From Rhodobacter capsulatus (GTDB lineage Bacteria > Pseudomonadota > Alphaproteobacteria > Rhodobacterales > Rhodobacteraceae), in NCBI RefSeq assembly GCF_003254295.1, contig NZ_QKZO01000013.1, positions 29,945-93,944 of the forward strand: a stretch of 64,000 bases of DNA. Direction: 5' to 3'. This document shows positions 61,944 to 64,000 of the stretch, piece by piece (the first letter of the stretch is position 1; every line of letters starts with the position of its first letter). The position numbers and the translations under genes are program-made. The notes under the pieces were generated by a model. The model saw nothing but the letters and a program-made list of their open reading frames with translations, was not told the origin of the DNA and did no database searches.

Positions 61944-63593
61944 ATGCGCAACGAGAGCCTGCCCGCAAGGGTCGGGGCCGAGCCCCTTTTGCCGATGTCC
62001 GTCACCGCCTTTGCCGAGGGCTACGATCTGGCGCGGCTGCGTGCCGATCTCCTGGCCGGGCTGACGGTGGCGATCGTGGCGCTGCCGCTGTCGATGGCGA
62101 TCGCCATCGCCTCGGGGGTGGGGCCGGAGCGGGGCCTGTTCACCGCGATCATCGGCGGCTTCCTGATCTCGGCGCTGGGCGGGTCGCGGTTCCAGATCGG
62201 CGGTCCGGCGGGGGCCTTCATCGTGCTGGTGATGGCCTGTGCGACGGCGACCGGGGTTTCGGGTCTGGTGCTGGCGACGTTTCTTTCCGGGGCGATGCTG
62301 GCGGTGCTGGGTCTTCTGCGGCTGGGCTCGACGATCCGCTACATGCCCTATCCGGTCACGGTTGGGTTTACCTCGGGCATCGGGGTGATCATTTTCGCCA
62401 GCCAGATCAAGGATATGGCCGGGCTGACCCTGGCGGGGGGCGAGCCCGGGCCGATCCTCGCCAAGCTTGCCGCGCTTTGGGCGGCGCGCGATACGGTCAG
62501 CCCGACCGCGGTGGGCGTTGCGCTCGCCACCGTCGCGCTGATCGAGGCGCTCAAGCGCTTTGCCCCCCGTCTGCCCAGCCTGCTTCTGGGCATCGCCACG
62601 ATCACCCTGGCCGCGACGCTGCTGAACCTGCCGGTCGAGACGATCCAGTCGCGCTTTGGCGGCCTGCCGCGGCTTCTGCCCGCCCCGGCCCTGCCCGATT
62701 TCTCGCTCGAGACGGTGTGGGCGGCGCTGCCCTGGGCCTTCAGCTTCACCCTGCTGGGCGCGATCGAATCGCTTCTGTCGGCGATGGTCGCCGATGGAAT
62801 GTCGGGCACGCAGCACCGCTCGAACATCGAGCTGGTGGCGCAGGGCGTGGCGAACATGGGGGCGGCGCTGTTTGGCGGCTTTTGCGTCACCGGCACCATC
62901 GCGCGCACCGCAACCAATGTCCGCGCAGGCGCCAGCGGCCCCGCGGCGGGGATGTTTCACGCGCTCTTCATCCTTGGTTTCATGATCCTGGCCGCACCGC
63001 TGGCGGGCTATATTCCGCTGGCCGCCCTGGCCGGGCTTTTGGGCATCGTTGCCTGGAACATGATCGAGCGGCACGAGATGGCGGCGCTGATCCGCTCTTC
63101 CAAGGGCGATGCGCTGGTGTTGATCGTGACCTTCCTTGTCGTCACCTTCCGCGATCTGGCCGAGGGTATCGTGATCGGCTTCGCGCTGGGGGGGCTGGTC
63201 TTCATCCGCCATATGTCCGAGATGACCGCGCTGGACGAGGGCGCGACGCATGCCCGCAGCGCCGGGCCCGCGCGGCGCGATGTCGTCACCTATCACCTGC
63301 GTGGCGCAGTGTTTTTCGGCTCTGTGGCGCGGCTCGGCTCGGTGTTGGACCGGATCGCCAGCCATCCGCGGGCGATCCTGCTCGATGTCTCCGGGGTCGG
63401 CTTTGTCGACAGCACCGGGGCGCGGATGATCGGGCAGATGGCGCAGAAACTGGGGCGGCGGGGGGAGCGGCTGATGGTGCTTGGCGCCACGCCCGCGATC
63501 GAGGCGGCGATGCGCGCCCAGGGGCTGACCGAACCGCTCTTGTGCTATTGCCCCGACACCGAGGCGGCGCTGGCCAGGCTCGACGCGGCCTGA
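61944..63593 (+). CDS. SulP-family anion transporter with STAS domain
   Basis: 549-residue SulP (SLC26-type) permease with about 12-14 membrane helices and a C-terminal cytoplasmic STAS domain (~430-549). Motifs: GLTVAIVALPLSMAIAIASGVGPERGL, RFQIGGPAGAFIVLV, ADGMSGTQHRSNIELVAQGVANM, and STAS strand ILLDVSGVGFVDSTGARMI with the conserved DSTG. Members carry sulfate, bicarbonate, dicarboxylates or other anions; the substrate is not predictable here. Confidence 0.9.
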   Translation: MRNESLPARVGAEPLLPMSVTAFAEGYDLARLRADLLAGLTVAIVALPLSMAIAIASGVGPERGLFTAIIGGFLISALGGSRFQIGGPAGAFIVLVMACATATGVSGLVLATFLSGAMLAVLGLLRLGSTIRYMPYPVTVGFTSGIGVIIFASQIKDMAGLTLAGGEPGPILAKLAALWAARDTVSPTAVGVALATVALIEALKRFAPRLPSLLLGIATITLAATLLNLPVETIQSRFGGLPRLLPAPALPDFSLETVWAALPWAFSFTLLGAIESLLSAMVADGMSGTQHRSNIELVAQGVANMGAALFGGFCVTGTIARTATNVRAGASGPAAGMFHALFILGFMILAAPLAGYIPLAALAGLLGIVAWNMIERHEMAALIRSSKGDALVLIVTFLVVTFRDLAEGIVIGFALGGLVFIRHMSEMTALDEGATHARSAGPARRDVVTYHLRGAVFFGSVARLGSVLDRIASHPRAILLDVSGVGFVDSTGARMIGQMAQKLGRRGERLMVLGATPAIEAAMRAQGLTEPLLCYCPDTEAALARLDAA

Positions 63594-63896
63594 GCGGCGA
63601 TTCGGCCTTTGGCGCCGATCCGGGCACCGCAAGCTCTGCCGCGGCAGATCGCCGCGGCAATTCCTGGCCGTCCCGCCTTGGCCCGCGCCCTTGGTCGCGA
63701 AGACGTGAACAGGACGGGAAATTCACGAAATTTACAAAAATCCCCAACCGGATTGTGAATGAATTTACAAAATCCCCTAGTCGGAATGGACAATTACATT
63801 GGGTGTGACAATCCCTTTACATTGCCCTAGGGGAATGATGCCTTGGGGTGCGACAGGTCTTCAAGGCCCGGGGAACCGTCACAGAGGGAGGGACAG
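63594..63896. promoter_or_regulatory. AT-rich upstream region with TTTACAAAATCCCC repeats
   Basis: 303 bp before the next gene, turning AT-rich after 63720. TTTACAAAAATCCCC at 63731 and TTTACAAAATCCCC at 63764 are direct repeats 33 bp apart; CAATTACATTGGG and CTTTACATTGCCC follow at 63791 and 63816. The sites resemble the TTTGCAAA-type motif of short-chain fatty acid regulators (RamB/ScfR/PccR). GAGGGAGGGA lies just before the start codon. Confidence 0.55.
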
Positions 63897-64000
63897 ATGG
63901 GTATTCAAGATCAGGTGATCGCCGCACCGGCGCTTCGGGAGGTTCCGGCGGGGTTTGAGGGGGCGCATGCGGATGGCGCGAAATACCTCGAGATGTATCG
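63897..64000 (+). CDS. acsA: probable acetyl-CoA synthetase, N-terminal fragment
   Basis: Only 34 codons are in the window (MGIQDQVIAAPALREVP, then EGAHADGAKYLEMYR). The HADGAKYLEMYR stretch resembles the N-terminus of acetyl- and propionyl-CoA synthetases (AKYLEMYxxS before the DPExFW segment). A strong ribosome binding site, GAGGGAGGGA, precedes the ATG. The rest lies beyond the right edge, so the call is tentative. Confidence 0.5.
   Translation, partial: MGIQDQVIAAPALREVPAGFEGAHADGAKYLEMY

Noticed and set aside
61857..63632. Minus-strand extension of the HugZ-like frame across the SulP gene
   Set aside because: The extension is antisense of a clear SulP transporter; homology begins at MSENSKDP (61856).

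Overview
The window is high-GC, gene-dense DNA from a purple non-sulfur alphaproteobacterium of the Rhodobacter group, very probably Rhodobacter capsulatus or a close relative. The evidence is a cytochrome c' almost identical to my memory of the R. capsulatus protein, a PutR/PutA pair of the R. capsulatus type, an irr-fabA-fabB-fabI block, a class I lysyl-tRNA synthetase, and a 26-bp palindrome matching the ATTC-N8-GAAT site of the Rhodobacter persulfide repressor SqrR. No tRNA, rRNA, CRISPR array, transposase or integrase was seen.

Layout. 1-9.5 kb: end of a methyltransferase, cytochrome c' and a membrane cytochrome b, a MATE exporter overlapping a sulfide:quinone-oxidoreductase-like flavoprotein, aspartate aminotransferase, sdhE, a MarR regulator, a serine hydrolase and a DUF2237 protein. 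8.4-13.5 kb: epmA/efp divergent pair, then irr divergent from fabA-fabB-fabI (unsaturated fatty acid synthesis). 13.5-17.6 kb: an alpha/beta hydrolase, an RTX-type protein and mtnA. 17.6-32 kb is the main accessory block: a SorC regulator and a fused class II aldolase/short-chain dehydrogenase bracketed by inverted copies of a ~210-bp structured repeat, then a DeoR regulator, a ribose-type ABC transporter with a DUF2291 lipoprotein, and divergently a fucose-isomerase-like protein, a two-subunit transketolase, an FGGY kinase and a FucU/RbsD mutarotase. Together these look like uptake, anomer conversion, isomerisation, phosphorylation and C-C cleavage of one sugar, whose identity I cannot fix. 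TTTCG/CGAAA box arrays in the shared promoter region are likely DeoR operators.

32-45 kb: a universal stress protein, selD, putR/putA, a copper chaperone, a CoA-transferase, pabB/pabC, an aldo/keto reductase, two lipoproteins and a Nudix hydrolase. 45-54 kb is rich in signalling: an EF-hand protein, ECF sigma factor, small membrane protein and periplasmic metal-sensor-like protein in a row; a PleD-like diguanylate cyclase; and an H-NOX protein translationally coupled to an HNOBA-GGDEF cyclase. The H-NOX protein lacks the histidine that normally ligates heme. 54-64 kb: nadD, dacB, a cobalamin riboswitch driving a small cysteine-rich protein, a third copy of the structured repeat, a TerB-like protein, lysS, a large beta-helix protein resembling gene-transfer-agent spikes or tail fibres, a HugZ-like protein, a SulP transporter and the start of a probable acetyl-CoA synthetase gene with repeated TTTACAAAATCCCC-type upstream sites.

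Most novel candidates: the three-copy structured repeat and the gene pair it brackets, the unassigned sugar pathway with split transketolase, the heme-ligand-less H-NOX/diguanylate cyclase pair, and the riboswitch-controlled cysteine-rich protein.
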